Numbered from the stretch's first letter, positions 12,641 to 23,890 are shown. The stretch: 64,000 bases of DNA from Tamarix chinensis (GCA_030549775.1 CM060175.1:28439762-28503761), one strand, 5' to 3'. Notes: generated by a model from the sequence alone, not told the origin. Translations and numbers: made by a program.

Positions 12641-12832
12641 TGCATGGTATGTTTATGTAGTTACTAATAAAAGAGGCTTTATGAAGGGAGAAATAATCTT
12701 TACCTTATTATTTGACTCATATGTAGTTATTTTGATGTATTATAGTAATTCTATAAATTGTGATATTTTCCTTCTAAATAACTGGTTACTTAGTTGTTCC
12801 CCTAACTAACTTGTTACTATTCCAAAAGGGGT
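12641..12832. other. Unassigned spacer between L1 and the Del-like element
   Basis: About 190 bp of AT-rich DNA with no motif I can place. It may include the eroded sense-strand start of L1. Confidence 0.3.
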
Positions 12833-13244
12833 TGTAATGATCCATGATATTCATGGTGAACAGATAGTCTTGTTTAGGTAGATTGTGACCATATTTGATG
12901 GATACATGCTAGTGGGATGGGTTGAGAGAGTAGTTTAGCTTTCAGAGTTCTATGTTTTATTAGTGTTTTGATTTCATCGAGTTTTAAATGTAGTAAGAGC
13001 TATTAAATTTTCTGACCTGTTGTTAGCTACTTCCAACGTTGTTATTTAACTTTATTATGGTGTCTTATTATATTATGAATTTTGTGAAGTTTTATTTTGT
13101 TTTCTATTTAAAGTTATAGCCTTAAAATCTAGTGCAAGCAAACTAATGGTGTCTACTTGTACTAGATGTGGCGGTAGTACCCTCATTCTTGTTCAGCTTC
13201 CGTATTGATTTCTAAGTATTTTGTGTTTTAAAATGGGTGTTATA
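12833..13244 (+). repeat. 5' LTR of the Del-like element
   Basis: A 412-bp segment with TGTAATGATCC at the left and GGGTGTTATA at the right, 3 bp before the primer-binding site. The terminal CA has become TA. No second copy is in the window, so identity between LTRs cannot be used to date it. Confidence 0.6.
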
Positions 13245-13247
13245 AAG

Positions 13248-13260
13248 TGGTATTAGAGTC
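13248..13260 (+). other. Primer-binding site, tRNA-iMet type
   Basis: TGGTATTAGAGTC differs by C-to-T changes from the standard plant retrotransposon site TGGTATCAGAGC, which pairs with the 3' end of initiator methionine tRNA. Its place 3 bp after the LTR end is as expected. Confidence 0.8.
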
Positions 13261-13589
13261 TGGTTTTCAAAAAGGCTGATTTCAAAATGATTTTTAAAGA
13301 ATGGTATTCACTTCTATTGTCACAAGGAATATTTATCTTAAAACCTAGAACATCACCAAGTGAGGAAGAAGGGTTAGGGTGCATATGTGCATGATTTTGT
13401 TGTATGCATTATTAGTAATGTGTGACATTAAGTGGTAATATTTTAGAAAAAATGTGCTCCTATGATTATCTTTTATGTGTTTATTATCATATTGACCTCT
13501 AAATTAGAAGTTTCACTCACGTGCATTCAGTACTATAGTATGATGACCCTTAAGTTTTAATCTAACATTACTTCTGTCTTGTAGCACAA

Positions 13590-14516
13590 TGTCTCGTAAC
13601 GCAGAGATGACACAGCTAGAGTAGATTGTGTCTACATTGCACAAACTCAATAGTAGATGCAGGCGCAACAAGCCCAAGCTCAAGCCTAGGCCCAGGCTCA
13701 AGTTCAAGCTCAAGCTCGAGCTCAGGCTCATGGCCATGTTCATAATGAGGACTGGTTGAGGCGGGTTACATAGTATCATCGACCAACTTTTGAAGGTTAA
13801 GAGCACTCGGTTGTATTAGAGAGTTGGTTCAAAAACCTTAACAAGATTTTTGCTATAGTTGGTTACCCTCTGGAACGTATAGTTGACATTGCAGTGTTCT
13901 TTCTAAGGGAGGTGGCAGCTTGCCAATTGCATGAGGTCCTATTAGCTTCTTGGGAGTAGTTTCAAGTTGTGGTGAGGGCTAAGTTTTACCCTCTGCAAGT
14001 TAAGCATGCCAAGTATGATGAGTTTTTGTCACTACATCAATGGCCGATGATAGTGGAGGAATATTACAAGAAGTTCATGGAATTGGGTCGCTTTGCACCA
14101 GACGTGGTAGCCATAGAGGAAATGATGCCTCATAGGTTTGAGCATAGGCTTAACCTTTGTATCCAAGAGCTATTTATAGGAGCTATTTGTAAAGATATGA
14201 TGACTATGTATCAAAGATCTTGTGGTATTGAGAAGGTACAATTGGCTAAGAAGAGGAAGCTGGAGAGCGAACAAAGATTCAGAGGAGAAAAAAGGGGATA
14301 TATTGGAGGTAAGAGTCAGGGAGGAAGTTCCTGGCCTAGTGGAAGATATGTGGGTTCTACTGGAGGACAATTAGGAGTCCGTCATAGTGGGGGATAGGTT
14401 CAGAAGAGGCATTACTAATGTAACTGTTGTGGTAAAATCATCCTGGGACAAATTATGGGGGTAACTTCGTGGCATGCCACACTTGCAGCATGTTGGGACA
14501 TAGTTCTTTTGAGTGT
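13590..14516 (+). pseudogene. gag pseudogene, Del-like element
   Basis: The frame starts at an ATG near 13590 and soon has a TAG. An early Gln-Ala repeat (13660-13732) is followed by a 'RPTFEG'-like segment and 'WFKNLNKIF', typical of the gag N-terminal region of Ty3 elements. The best open stretch (13969-14397, 142 residues) covers the capsid C-terminal half and a basic Lys/Arg-rich linker. A zinc knuckle of form C-x2-C-x4-H-x4-C (CHTCSMLGHSSFEC) lies in the next frame at about 14475-14516, so a frameshift separates capsid from knuckle. Gag would package the element RNA. It cannot be made as one protein here. Confidence 0.8.
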
Positions 14517-14764
14517 CAATATGGTGGTGGGATAGTGTTTCTCATAGGGGTCATGCTCACCAATTCACTTGAGGTCGGAGACAACAATATCAACAACCTC
14601 AGTAGTAGCAGAATACTCAGAATGTACAAAGGACACCGGGTAGTGTTGGGAGTCATGATTATAAAGGCAAGATTGAGCAACACCGCCCTAACTTCCAACA
14701 GTAAAGGTCTGGTGGTTAGAATGGAGGTTGACTGAATGTTATAAGTCAAGCAGAGGATGAGTGT

Positions 14765-15095
14765 TAAGGGGATGTAATGACTGGTACATTTACTATCCTC
14801 TCTACTCCTGTATATGTATTATTTGATTCTAGAGCTTCGAATTCATTCACTACTACATCTTGTGTGGATAAAATTGGCTTAGTTCACCCTAATATTATAT
14901 CCACTACTATTATGTTACCATCTAGGGATTTAACATTGTACTAAGTTGTATTGTAAAGAGCCTCTTGTTGTCAATGGTGTCGAGCCTTCTATAGATCTTA
15001 TTGAGATAGATTTGTGGGAGTTTGATATCATCTTTGTGATGGATTATATGGGGTTATATAAAGAACAATTAGATTGCACACAGTAGAAGGAGGTT
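14765..15095 (+). pseudogene. Aspartic protease pseudogene, Del-like element
   Basis: The active-site region is readable as LFDSRASNSF (DSRA codons at 14825-14836). Pepsin-like retroviral-type proteases have D-S/T-G-A here, so the glycine is replaced by arginine and activity would be lost. Further on, 'IDLIEIDLWEFDIIFVMDY' (about 14995-15050) corresponds to the second half of the Ty3 protease. Stops and at least one frameshift separate these pieces. The usual role is cleavage of the gag-pol polyprotein. Confidence 0.75.
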
Positions 15096-16085
15096 TTGAG
15101 AGATCCAAAGGGAGTTAGAATGTCTTATTGGGCTTGCAAGCTAAAGCTCACGACACGCCTTGTCTCAGCCATAAGGTTAGGGTATTTTGTAAAGAAGGGG
15201 TACCTATTATATTTGTATAGTGTCCATGATTTAAATACTAACGTGGTAGAGCTGGAGTGTCTTTTAGTTGTGGGAGATTACCCGGATGTGTTTCCAAAAG
15301 AGATTTCTGGTTTATCACCAAATAGGGAGGTGGATTTTACAATTGATTTGGCACTAGGGAATGAACCAGTGTCTAAAGCACCATATAGAATGGATCTGAT
15401 TGAGATGAAGGAATTGAAAGCCCAGCTAGAAGAGTTGCTAGAGAAGGGGTACATCAGGCCTAGTATATCTCCATGGGAAGCACCTATATTATTTGTGAAG
15501 AAGAAGGATGACAACTTAAGGTTATGTATTGACTACCGAAGGTTGAACTAAGTGACTATTAGGAACAAGTATCCTTTACCTCAGATTGATGATTTATTTG
15601 GCTAACTGAAAGGTGTAGGAGTATTCTCAAATATTGATCTATGATCGAGGTACCATTAGCTAAAGGTGGAAAAGAAGGATATCCACTAGACAGTGTTTCA
15701 GACCAGATATGGCCACTATGAATTCACAATGATGCCATTTGGTCTTACTAATTCCCTGGCCATTTTTATGGACATTATGAACATAATTTTTTGACCCTAC
15801 CTTGATCAGTTTTTAGTGGTCTTCATTGATGATATATTGATGCATTCAAATGTTTGGGACTAGCATGCTCAGCATTTGAAGATGGCACTTGCTCTTTTGA
15901 GGGAGCATGAGCTCTACGCTAAACTCTCTAAGTGTGAATTCTGGTTGGAGGAGGTAGCTTTTTTAGGGCATGTGATATCGAAGGAAGGAGTGTTTGTAGA
16001 CCCAGCAAAGACCCAAGCTGTTTCTGAGTGGCTAGCAATTATGAATTTTACACAAGTACAAAGCTTTCTAGGGATGGTAAAACTA
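15096..16085 (+). pseudogene. Reverse transcriptase pseudogene, Del-like element
   Basis: The first 151 residues are open: a pre-RT linker ending '[14 protein letters not shown]', then the RT fingers with '[20 protein letters not shown]' and 'LCIDYRRLN'. After that the frame is broken by about ten stops, although the domain stays readable. The catalytic box is still FIDD (about 15823-15834) and 'LSKCEFW' and 'FLGHVIS' follow. Nearly all stops fit C-to-T or G-to-A decay of CAA, CAG, CGA or TGG codons. The end of RT (QSFLGM, near 16075) is directly followed by deletion. Confidence 0.9.
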
Positions 16086-16130
16086 TCCCACTCGTGACTT
16101 AGAGTTGGCAGTAGTAATTAAGCATGACCG
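16085..16130 (+). pseudogene. RNase H fragment after an internal deletion
   Basis: PTRDLELAVVI (about 16090-16122) matches the conserved 'PTHDLELAAVV' of the Ty3 RNase H region, but it comes only a few codons after the RT end motif. In complete elements roughly 80-90 residues lie between them, so about 250-270 bp have been lost. The homology ends shortly after. Confidence 0.65.
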
Positions 16131-17087
16131 GTAGGAGGGATTATTAAAGGCTGTAAAATTTTATTGTGGGCTGGGTATTATGATGGTAAAATTGATAGCA
16201 TAAAACATTGGAGTAGCCAAGCGGGGAATTTGCTTCATACAAATGCTATGTTTGGAGGATTAAAATTGGGGCGTTTGAGTTGATTATGCATGTTGGTGAT
16301 CTTTTAATTGAAGAACAATATGATGCAAAGTATATATGTGGGTATTTGGGGCAAAAGAGTGGTAGGGATGATGATAGTAGTATTGTGGGTTAAGAATGTG
16401 TACATATTGAAGTGGCTAGCTAAATGAAAGAGTGGAAGTAAGGGAAAGAAAACAAGCGACTGCAGATAATTTGCAATACATATAGATAATTAACTAGTAC
16501 ACCCATCTATATGTATATATACTAAGACACTAATATTGTTTGGATAGCAGAAGGTAAGTACAATTCTGGACAACTAATCTTAACAAGGAAAAGATAAATT
16601 ATAATATCTAAATAATATATTTCTAATCACTAAAATATAAGAACTAAAGATATCCAAAAATCATGTCAAATGATTCATAGTTATAAAGAGATGTATCAAG
16701 CAGCAAACATCATGGCTCACTTAGTCCATAATCTTCATTATGGGATTCAGACTCTTAAGTTTCCCCCCTAAGATTAGGGATCCCTTCATGTTTGATTTGG
16801 TAGGTGGTATTAGCCATAGATACTAGCTTGTACTAGATTTTGGAGATGTGTATTGATTTATTGGGCCTTCACCATGCGAAAAGTGAAAAAAACTTCTAGT
16901 AACTAGGAAACTTTCTAAAGCCAGAATTGAAAATACTATAGAATAGGTAATTTATCATTACTTAACTAAAAAGTAAAATTTAGTCAACAGAAGCCTAACA
17001 TCCATCAAATTTAATGTTATATTTGCCATCTTTTTCTGTTTTGAAAATCAGTAAGCTACTTTGCATTGAAATTGCTTGTTGCAGTAT
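16131..17087. other. Unassigned AT-rich sequence
   Basis: No exon, LTR or RNA gene is recognisable. The last 50 bp end in 'ttgttgcag' (17075-17083), which could be an intron acceptor of the ABCC pseudogene, but no ABCC residues can be read after it. Confidence 0.35.
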
Positions 17088-17095
17088 TCTACAGG
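17088..17095. repeat. Left 8-bp target duplication of the hAT MITE
   Basis: TCTACAGG, identical to 17429-17436 on the other side of the element. Confidence 0.92.
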
Positions 17096-17428
17096 TAGGG
17101 TTGTAAATGAGCCGAGCCTAACCGAATAATCCCAGGCTTGGGTTTGGCTCGTTTAACTAAATGAGCCTAAAATACTGTTTGGGCTTGGCTCTTTTAACTA
17201 AACGAATGAGCCGAACCGAGCTTTTAATGAGCCGAACCAAGCCGAGCTCACGAGCTAAAGCCAAAAATGAACCGAGCCGGGCTTTTTCGAGCTCAAGCTC
17301 AACTCGTTTATTAAAGGAGCTGAGCCCAAGCCTCACTTTGAGGCTCGTTTAATTAAATGAACAAGTCGAATCGAGCTTTTAACGAGCCGGGCCGAATACC
17401 GAATTGGCTCAGCTCATTTATAGCCCTA
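17096..17428. mobile_element. hAT-type MITE, 333 bp
   Basis: Terminal inverted repeats of about 22 bp: TAGGGTTGTAAATGAGCCGAGC at the left pairs with the reverse complement of the right end TCATTTATAGCCCTA, with few mismatches. It is flanked by a perfect 8-bp direct repeat TCTACAGG (17088-17095 and 17429-17436), the duplication size made by hAT transposases. The inside is made of GAGCCGAGC and GAGCTC-type words in both orientations, so it can fold back on itself. There is no transposase; it depends on an autonomous element elsewhere. A short open frame within it is not coding. Confidence 0.92.
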
Positions 17429-17436
17429 TCTACAGG
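17429..17436. repeat. Right 8-bp target duplication of the hAT MITE
   Basis: TCTACAGG, identical to 17088-17095. Confidence 0.92.
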
Positions 17437-17632
17437 ATAACACTAAAAAATGGATTCAATTTGCATCTCTTAGGAGTCAAATCTTTATTGGATTCTAAAC
17501 CCTTATAGGGAACATCAATATAATCTGAGTCTTGTGCTTAAGGTTTTCTCTAATAGTGTTGAGTTCCGTAATTGAAGGAGTGGATAAGCTTACCTCTTGA
17601 CTAAAAATTTGGACAGTTGCTGGTTGGCTAAT

Positions 17633-17672
<40 letters not shown>

Positions 17673-17928
17673 GTATGTATGTATGTATGTATATATGCAC
17701 TCTTTTATTATGTGGATATTTTTGTTTCTTTCTTTTTTTGGGTATAAAATGTGCATGTTGAAAGACTTCAGTTATTTACATGAGAAACATCCGTACATCT
17801 CTTCTTTACTCTTTGAGCTTCTTGGGACATACTTCCCTTTTTTTTTCTTTTCCTAACTTGTTATTTACACGTACGTGCAAAATTTCTTTGTATGTGATTT
17901 ATTTCTAAATGATGTTATCTACATGCAG
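17437..17928. other. Putative intron of the ABCC pseudogene
   Basis: This stretch lies between the MITE and the first readable exon, with a microsatellite at 17634-17697 and an acceptor 'ctacatgcag' at 17919-17928. I see no earlier ABCC exon in it. Confidence 0.4.
17634..17697. repeat. (TA)n-(TATG)n microsatellite
   Basis: TA repeats pass into TATG/GTAT repeats. The tract lies in what would be an intron just upstream of the first readable ABCC exon. Confidence 0.9.
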
Positions 17929-20150
17929 TGGATAAATGGATTTCTAAGTTGATTGCAAGTGCTACTAAAAAAATGATGAAGCAAAAAGATGAGAGGTATT
18001 CATGTATCTATCAGCGAGTGTGTGTTTGTGGCCTTATCTTTCAAATTTTCCATTTCTTTCTTTCTGGTGATAGTGTTGTTCCATATTATGGATACTCCCT
18101 GAATCCTAAGAATTTTGGTACTTCATTATTCAATAGGCTATCTGGAATCAGCTTCCATTGATTCACTTATTATTCATTTGTCTAGATGTAGTGTAGTTAC
18201 TCATACATTATAGAAGTCATTTACTAAATTATTTCCTCAATATGTATTCTATCCTGAGCATTATGAGCGATTAAAAGAGGTAGATGATGAACGTTGATTT
18301 TGATGTTTTTAAGATGGTAGGATATGGATTTTTTTAGTGCTCCTTTGCATAGGAGTGATCCATAGGTGGAATCAAACCTTACTACTGATGAAAATGAATG
18401 AAATTCTAGGATAAGGACAGGAGAGCCTTTGACTCAAATTTGGAGTTTGAAATTGTGTGGATGGGAAAAGCTGTTTGCAGGATGGGTGATGAAGACAATA
18501 TCTACCGAAGTGACACACTTATGGTGATTTATGTGTTTTACTATGAAGTGTATCCTTTTTTTTTTTGAAATTATTTACTGAAATTGTGGAGCCTCTATTC
18601 AGACACGGAAGTATTTTGATGCATGGTGTGTTTTCTTCTGGGCTACAACTCTTATTCTTTTCTCATTACATTTGGGCTCTTTGCCTTAACAGGGAGCCAA
18701 CTAGATGATGCAATAGTATGATTATTGTTTCCCAGGCAGGATTTGTTTTTCTTTATTCCAATGAAACTACTTTGGGCAATATGCTTCTGATGGTAATTTT
18801 TGCCTTTGTTTCTGTCATAGGCCTTCACTTGTGTGGCTCTATTTAATACTTTGATTTCTCTAATTAATTCATTTCCCTAGGTTATTAACGGGTTGATTGA
18901 TGTATGTTTTTCCTTTTCTCAGGAAGAAATCCCTTATAATTATGATAGGCTCTTATTATTATTATTATATGTTCCTAGGCCATTATATCAACTAGTAGGT
19001 TGAGCAAGTTCTTTGCATGTTTTATAGAGAAATCAAATTCTGGGGTAATGAACTCTTCAAGTGATCCTTTTGGCCTTGCTACTGAGTTGGGTCCAATGGA
19101 TCTTAATTTTCTAAAAGGTTCCTTAATTGCCATTGTAGGAGAGGTGAAGTTCTTAGCATAAGACTAAATAATTCACTTGGTCATATATTTTCACATACTA
19201 ACTTTTTCGTTTTTGTTTTTGATCTTTTATGACATGGACTGAGATTATCTGTTAAATTCTTAGATTCTATCTAAAAATTCTATGTTTGTTTGTATTACTT
19301 TTTATTGAGAACCTATTATAGATAATCTTTCAGCTTCTATCCTATTGATAGATTGCAGTACCAAACATTATAACTGACTTGTTATTTAGGAGGGCATGTT
19401 AGATTACTATCAGATGGTTAATTTGAACATATTATGGTTTTGCTTGTTCGTGTTTCTTTGCTAAGTTCTTTAACTGGAGTATTTCCTTGAAATGATTTTG
19501 TAGTTGTTCAATTATATAAATAAAGTTTCTTTCCTTTTTTATATATTTGAGACATCAAGTATTATTTCATCTTTCGATGCAATACAATTAAAAATCAACG
19601 GAGCTAATGAACACCTAGATGTAATTGACTGACATGAGGTGAGCAATTTTAAAGTGCCAGTATTCCCATGCCACGTTGACAAGTGTGTGTGTGTGTGGGT
19701 TTTTTTTTATTATATACACACATGCACACACTTCTTGGTCATTCTAGTCATGGCTTGATGGATTGGTGCTGCGAAGTATGACACTCCTTATGTTACTAGC
19801 ATTTTGTGATTCAGTATGCTGGAATTTGGCATGCATTTAGTTCCATAGTTTATACTATGAATACCCATTCCATCTTCGAACTTCAAACTCCTAATGATTT
19901 TCAGGTTAGCTTTGGTAAGTCATCACTATTGAATGTAATCCTTAGTGAAATGCAAATTAAATAAGGATGGGTTCATGCAACTGGATCTATGGCATATGCA
20001 CCACTGGTATTTGGACTCATTATTCATTGTTATTCTAAGTTGGTTACAATAATTTATATACTTATCTCTATTTGAAGTATAGGTCCCCTAGGTTCTTGCT
20101 GCAACAATACGTGATAACATCCTCTTTGGAAAGGAATACAATCCAAAAAG
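17929..20150 (+). pseudogene. ABCC (MRP-type) ABC transporter pseudogene, possibly ABCC13/MRP11-like
   Basis: Seven exon remnants with GT...AG borders are readable on the plus strand: 17929-17995 (DKWISKLIASATKKMMKQ), 18410-18523 (ending STEVTHL), 18603-18714 (TRKYFDAWCVFFWATT then GLFALTGSQLDDAI), 18821-18901 (AFTCVALFNTLIS then VINGLID), 18979-19143 (ISTSRLSKFFAC to GSLIAIVGE), 19905-20006 (Walker A region) and 20083-20150 (TIRDNILFGKEYNPK). Together they run from the last part of membrane domain 1 into nucleotide-binding domain 1. ABCC proteins pump glutathione conjugates and organic anions, often across the vacuolar membrane. The copy is dead. Two Trp codons in a CCCTGGGTT context now read TAG, the Walker A glycine and serine before FGKSS are replaced (GEV-SFGKS), and the signature motif and later exons are absent before 21744. 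The subclass ABCC13 is a judgement from wording and is uncertain. Confidence 0.85.
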
Positions 20151-21743
20151 GTTAGAACTTTTTGACTCATTTCATATCTCTATTTATGATTTATAAGTTT
20201 GTGTTTCTTCATGCCCTTTTCTTTTCCTGTTTCACTAGAATGAGCTTTTATTTTGGTTCACACACACACACACATACATATTTTTTAGACCGTGCTTTAT
20301 CTTTATTACGTTTTTCTTTCTTTTACCGCAAAATAATTATGGAGCTAATTAGCTCTATTTGAATACTACCAAAATATAAGTTTACACGATTTCCTTGCTC
20401 CCTGTAAGTGTATATAATATGGTTTGAACTAACTATAATAATTTGTGATTATGTAGCTTTGGTTATGTAATGGTTTGTATAATATCAAAAATAATACATA
20501 ACCATGAATCATAAATCGTATTATATTACGATCAGCAAACCGTATTATAGGAACATAAGGTTGAAAAATATATATATTGATTTGTTAAAAATTTATTGGG
20601 ATATAATGTAACACCATAACCCTAAAATCAATAGTGGGTTACTATTATGGAATGTTTTTGGGATCAATGATTGATCCATTAGATCAACACAAGTCATTTC
20701 CAAACTTGCATGTATCATTTTACTATTTCCCATAGAAACATTTTGTTTTTCCCAATTTTAGTTCAATTGTTAAAAGGATGAGAATTAAAATAATCGGTTT
20801 CTATTAATTATTTATCATTTTATTTATTTATCTTAAAAATATAGGAAATGGATATTATTTTATCATTAAGATGAATATATGTGGTTGAAGATGAAGAGTG
20901 GAAGTCGAGAAAATTGAAAGTTTATTTTCTATTTTATTAAAACTTGGAAGATAAGATAAGTGTGGTGCATTTTTTGCTTTTTTTATTCTTTATTCTTGTT
21001 AAAATATTAATAAAAAGATATACATATTGTTTGAGGAATACATGATTTTGAAGATGAAGAGAGAAGGAGAAAATGGGACAAATTGCAATGCAAATTAGAT
21101 GATCATAGTGTGTCATATTTTACAATACTATGCATATAATGAGATTCATGTTCACTAATAAATGTGTGTGTGTGTGTCTATCTATATATATATCAATACA
21201 TATATTTATCACTTTCTAAAATAGAATTCACTATATGCATAAAAAATGTCCTTATAAAAGGTGTAGAAGTTATAGTGATACAATATCTATATTTTTGGTA
21301 GACTTAAAATAAGTTTTGGCTTAACGTGTGAGTCATAGCTATTTAGGTAAGTAAAATCTTGCTAATTCTATCATATATGCCTCTTGATCGCTGGGATGCC
21401 ATCTCATATCCAAACACCCAACTCCATGCCTCAATGTTGAAAACCACTATGATAATGTTATTAATTCAAACAAACTCATTCCAACTAGTGCCATTGTCAC
21501 CCATCCTATCTTAAATAATCAATGATACTCTACTTTGGTAGACCCACTAGTGGTGATTTAAGTCTTTATAAGTGTTTAAGCTAGAAAGGCATTGACTAAC
21601 TTAATATTATTGCATAGGGACTATTTTAGCAAGAATGATAAACATGCAAATAGCATATATTTTAGATAACATGTAAAATATTTTTCGTCCTTTAAGTCAT
21701 CAAATGACTTAAAAATAACATTTAGGAATAAAAAGATCAAGTA
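20151..21743. other. AT-rich sequence with CA/GT microsatellites, no gene seen
   Basis: Short (CA)n near 20258-20274 and (GT)n near 21162-21176 are present. Around 20415-20570 there are imperfect inverted words (GTGATTATG / CATGAATCAT, TAATACGG-like) that might be an old MITE, without clear ends. No later ABCC exon (LSGGQ signature, Walker B) is found. Confidence 0.4.
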
Positions 21744-22735
21744 TACACCTATATTGTTTTCTTCATGGATATTTTGGTTATGTGTAGGTTCTCATAGCTC
21801 TAAAAGATCAAGAGAAGGCCACATTCACATGTCCTTATGGTACATTTGCATATCGCCGCATGCTATTTGGGCTATGCAAAGCCACTTCCACATTTAAAAG
21901 ATATATGGTAAGCATATTCTCCAAATATTTAGAGAAAATTATCGAGGTATTCATATATGATTTTAGTATTCATTGCTGATACTTTTGATCAATGCCTAGA
22001 TAATTTAACTCTCATCTTGAAAAGGTGTCTTGAAACAAATCTTGTACTGAACTCTGAAAAATGTCATTTTATGGTTCAACAAGGAATAGTTTTAGGACAT
22101 GTTATTTCTGCTAAAGGAATCGAAGTAGATAAGGCAAAAATCAATCTTATATCTTTATTACGTTATCCATCAACTCTTAAAGATGTGCATTCATTCTTGG
22201 GACATGTAGGATTTTATCATCGATTCATTAAGGATTTTTCTAAAATATCCCAACCTTTGTGTAAGCTTCTTTAAAAAGAAGCAGAGTTTCATTTTGATGA
22301 TGCATGTAAGAAAGCATTTGAACATTTTAAGGAAAAATTGATTAGTGCACCCATATTTCAGCCACCCGATTGGAATTTTTCCATTGAATTAATGTGTGAT
22401 GCATTTAACTATACTATTGGTGTAGTTTTAGGTCAAAGGATTGGGAAAGATCCACATGTGACGTACTATGCCTCACAAATTTTTAATGAATCCCAGCTTA
22501 ATTACACAACCACTAAGAATGAGCTTTTCACCATAGTCTTTGCTTTAGATAAATTTTGTTCTTATCTTTTAGGCACTGATATTATTGTTTAATCTAACCT
22601 TACAGCTTTGAAATATATGTTGGAAAAGAAGGAAGAAAAACCAAGATTGATTAGATGGATACTTCTACTTCGAGAAGTCAATCTACGAATCAAAGATAAA
22701 AAAAAGATCAGAATATGGAGTAGCAAATCACCTAA
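21744..22735 (+). pseudogene. RT and RNase H pseudogene, Athila-like element
   Basis: Readable from 'YCFLHGYFGY' (about 21750) through the RT palm, thumb and RNase H to 'RLIRWILLLREVNL' (about 22690). Open pieces are 21957-22274 and 22338-22592. The catalytic box of this branch, F-M-D-D, reads F-I-Y-D (about 21951-21960), so one of the two metal-binding aspartates is lost. A TAG and a TAA sit in otherwise conserved frame, and a frameshift follows the YD box. RNase H keeps 'MCDAFNYTIGVVLGQRIG' and 'YASQIFNESQLNYTTTKNEL'. The normal role is copying element RNA into DNA. Confidence 0.9.
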
Positions 22736-22799
22736 GTAAATTAATCAAGGAGGTTGAAGATGAGGCACCCATCAATGAAGTATTTTTGAATGAACAACT

Positions 22800-23890
22800 T
22801 CACATAATTGGAAATGAAATACCACGGTATGCTGACATGGTAAATGTTTTTTTTCACAAAGGTATTTCCTTCACATTTTAATAAAGCACAAAAGGATAGA
22901 ATGAAGAGTCAAGCAAAGTATTTTGTATAGGATGATCCATATTTATGGAAACAATGTGTTGACCAAATCATTAGAAGGTTTATTCCTGATAGTGAAATTC
23001 TATCTTAACATTTTATCATAACTATGCTTGTGGGGGTTCATTTTGGTCCTAAAAGAACAGCTCATAAAATTTTAGAAAGTGGATTTTACTAGCTTATCCT
23101 ATTTAATTATGCATATGAATTTTGTAAAACATGTGAAAATTGTCAAAATACTGGAGGACTAAGTCCTAGAAATGAAATGCCACAAAACCCTATTATTGGA
23201 TGTGAATTTTTTTATGTTTGAGGTATGGATTTCATAGGTTTATTCCATCATCTTTTGGTTTCAAATATATTATTTTCGCTATAGATTATGTGTCAAAATG
23301 GGTGGAGGCAAAGGCCAACTATATTGATGAAGCTAAAGTTCTTATAGATTTTCTTCAAACTAGTATTTTTGTAAGGTTTGGCTAACCAAAATCTATAATA
23401 AAAAAAGGTTCACAATGCTACAACAGAACGGTACAAGTATTGTTAAAGAAATTTCGTGTGACACATCGAATCTCCACAGCATATCATCCACAAACAAATG
23501 TCCAAGCCAAAATATCCAATCAAGGAATCAAATTAATTCTAGAAAAGATGGTGAAACCAATAAGGAAGGATTGGCGCTTACACCTCAATAATGCTCTCTA
23601 GGCATATCGCACATCATACAAAACTCCAATTGGTATGTCGCCATATCGTCTAGTCTACGGTAAGCCTTGTCACCTTCTAATCAAATTAGAACATAGAGCT
23701 TTTTGGGCTGTAAAGAAATGTAACAAGGATTCAAAGGAAAGTGGAAGGCATAGGAAATTGCAGCTATAAGAACTTGAGGAAATAAGAAATGACACTTTTG
23801 AAACTATATTGCGATACAAAGATTGAACTAAGGTAGTTCATGCTAAGTTCATTCTTAGGAAAAACTTCGAGATCGGTTAAACAATTTTAT
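22800..23890 (+). pseudogene. Integrase pseudogene, Athila-like element
   Basis: The zinc-binding N-terminal part is present in pieces: VHFGPKRTAHKILESGFYW, then CKTCENCQ with the cysteine pair (about 23130-23155). The core is readable with stops and frameshifts: GMDFIGLF (23222), DYVSKWVEAK (about 23285) and AYHPQTN (23479), the last preceding the position of the catalytic Glu, which reads Lys in QAKISNQ. The C-terminal part continues to 'VVHAKFILRKNFEIG' (about 23835-23878). Several TAG/TGA stops fit C-to-T changes. It would insert the cDNA; this copy cannot. Confidence 0.88.

Larger units (their letters stand above)
12833..16130 (+). mobile_element. Degenerate Del/Tekay-like Ty3 retrotransposon
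   Basis: A 5' LTR (12833-13244) begins TGTAATGATCC, which is the usual Del-type start after C-to-T changes, and ends GGGTGTTATA. It is followed by a primer-binding site, gag, protease and RT in the usual order, all on the plus strand. Every reading frame carries stops, and most are CAA/CAG/CGA to TAA/TAG/TGA transitions. The element ends soon after a deletion that joins RT to an RNase H fragment. Integrase and the 3' LTR are missing. It is a dead copy; the lineage is inferred from the RT and gag wording. Confidence 0.8.

Noticed and set aside
13513..13806. Minus-strand Leu/Ser-rich frame
   Set aside because: It is the shadow of the Gln-Ala repeat of the gag pseudogene on the other strand.
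20380..20600. A MITE with ends near TATAATATGGTTTG
   Set aside because: Inverted words are imperfect and no target duplication or sharp ends could be found.
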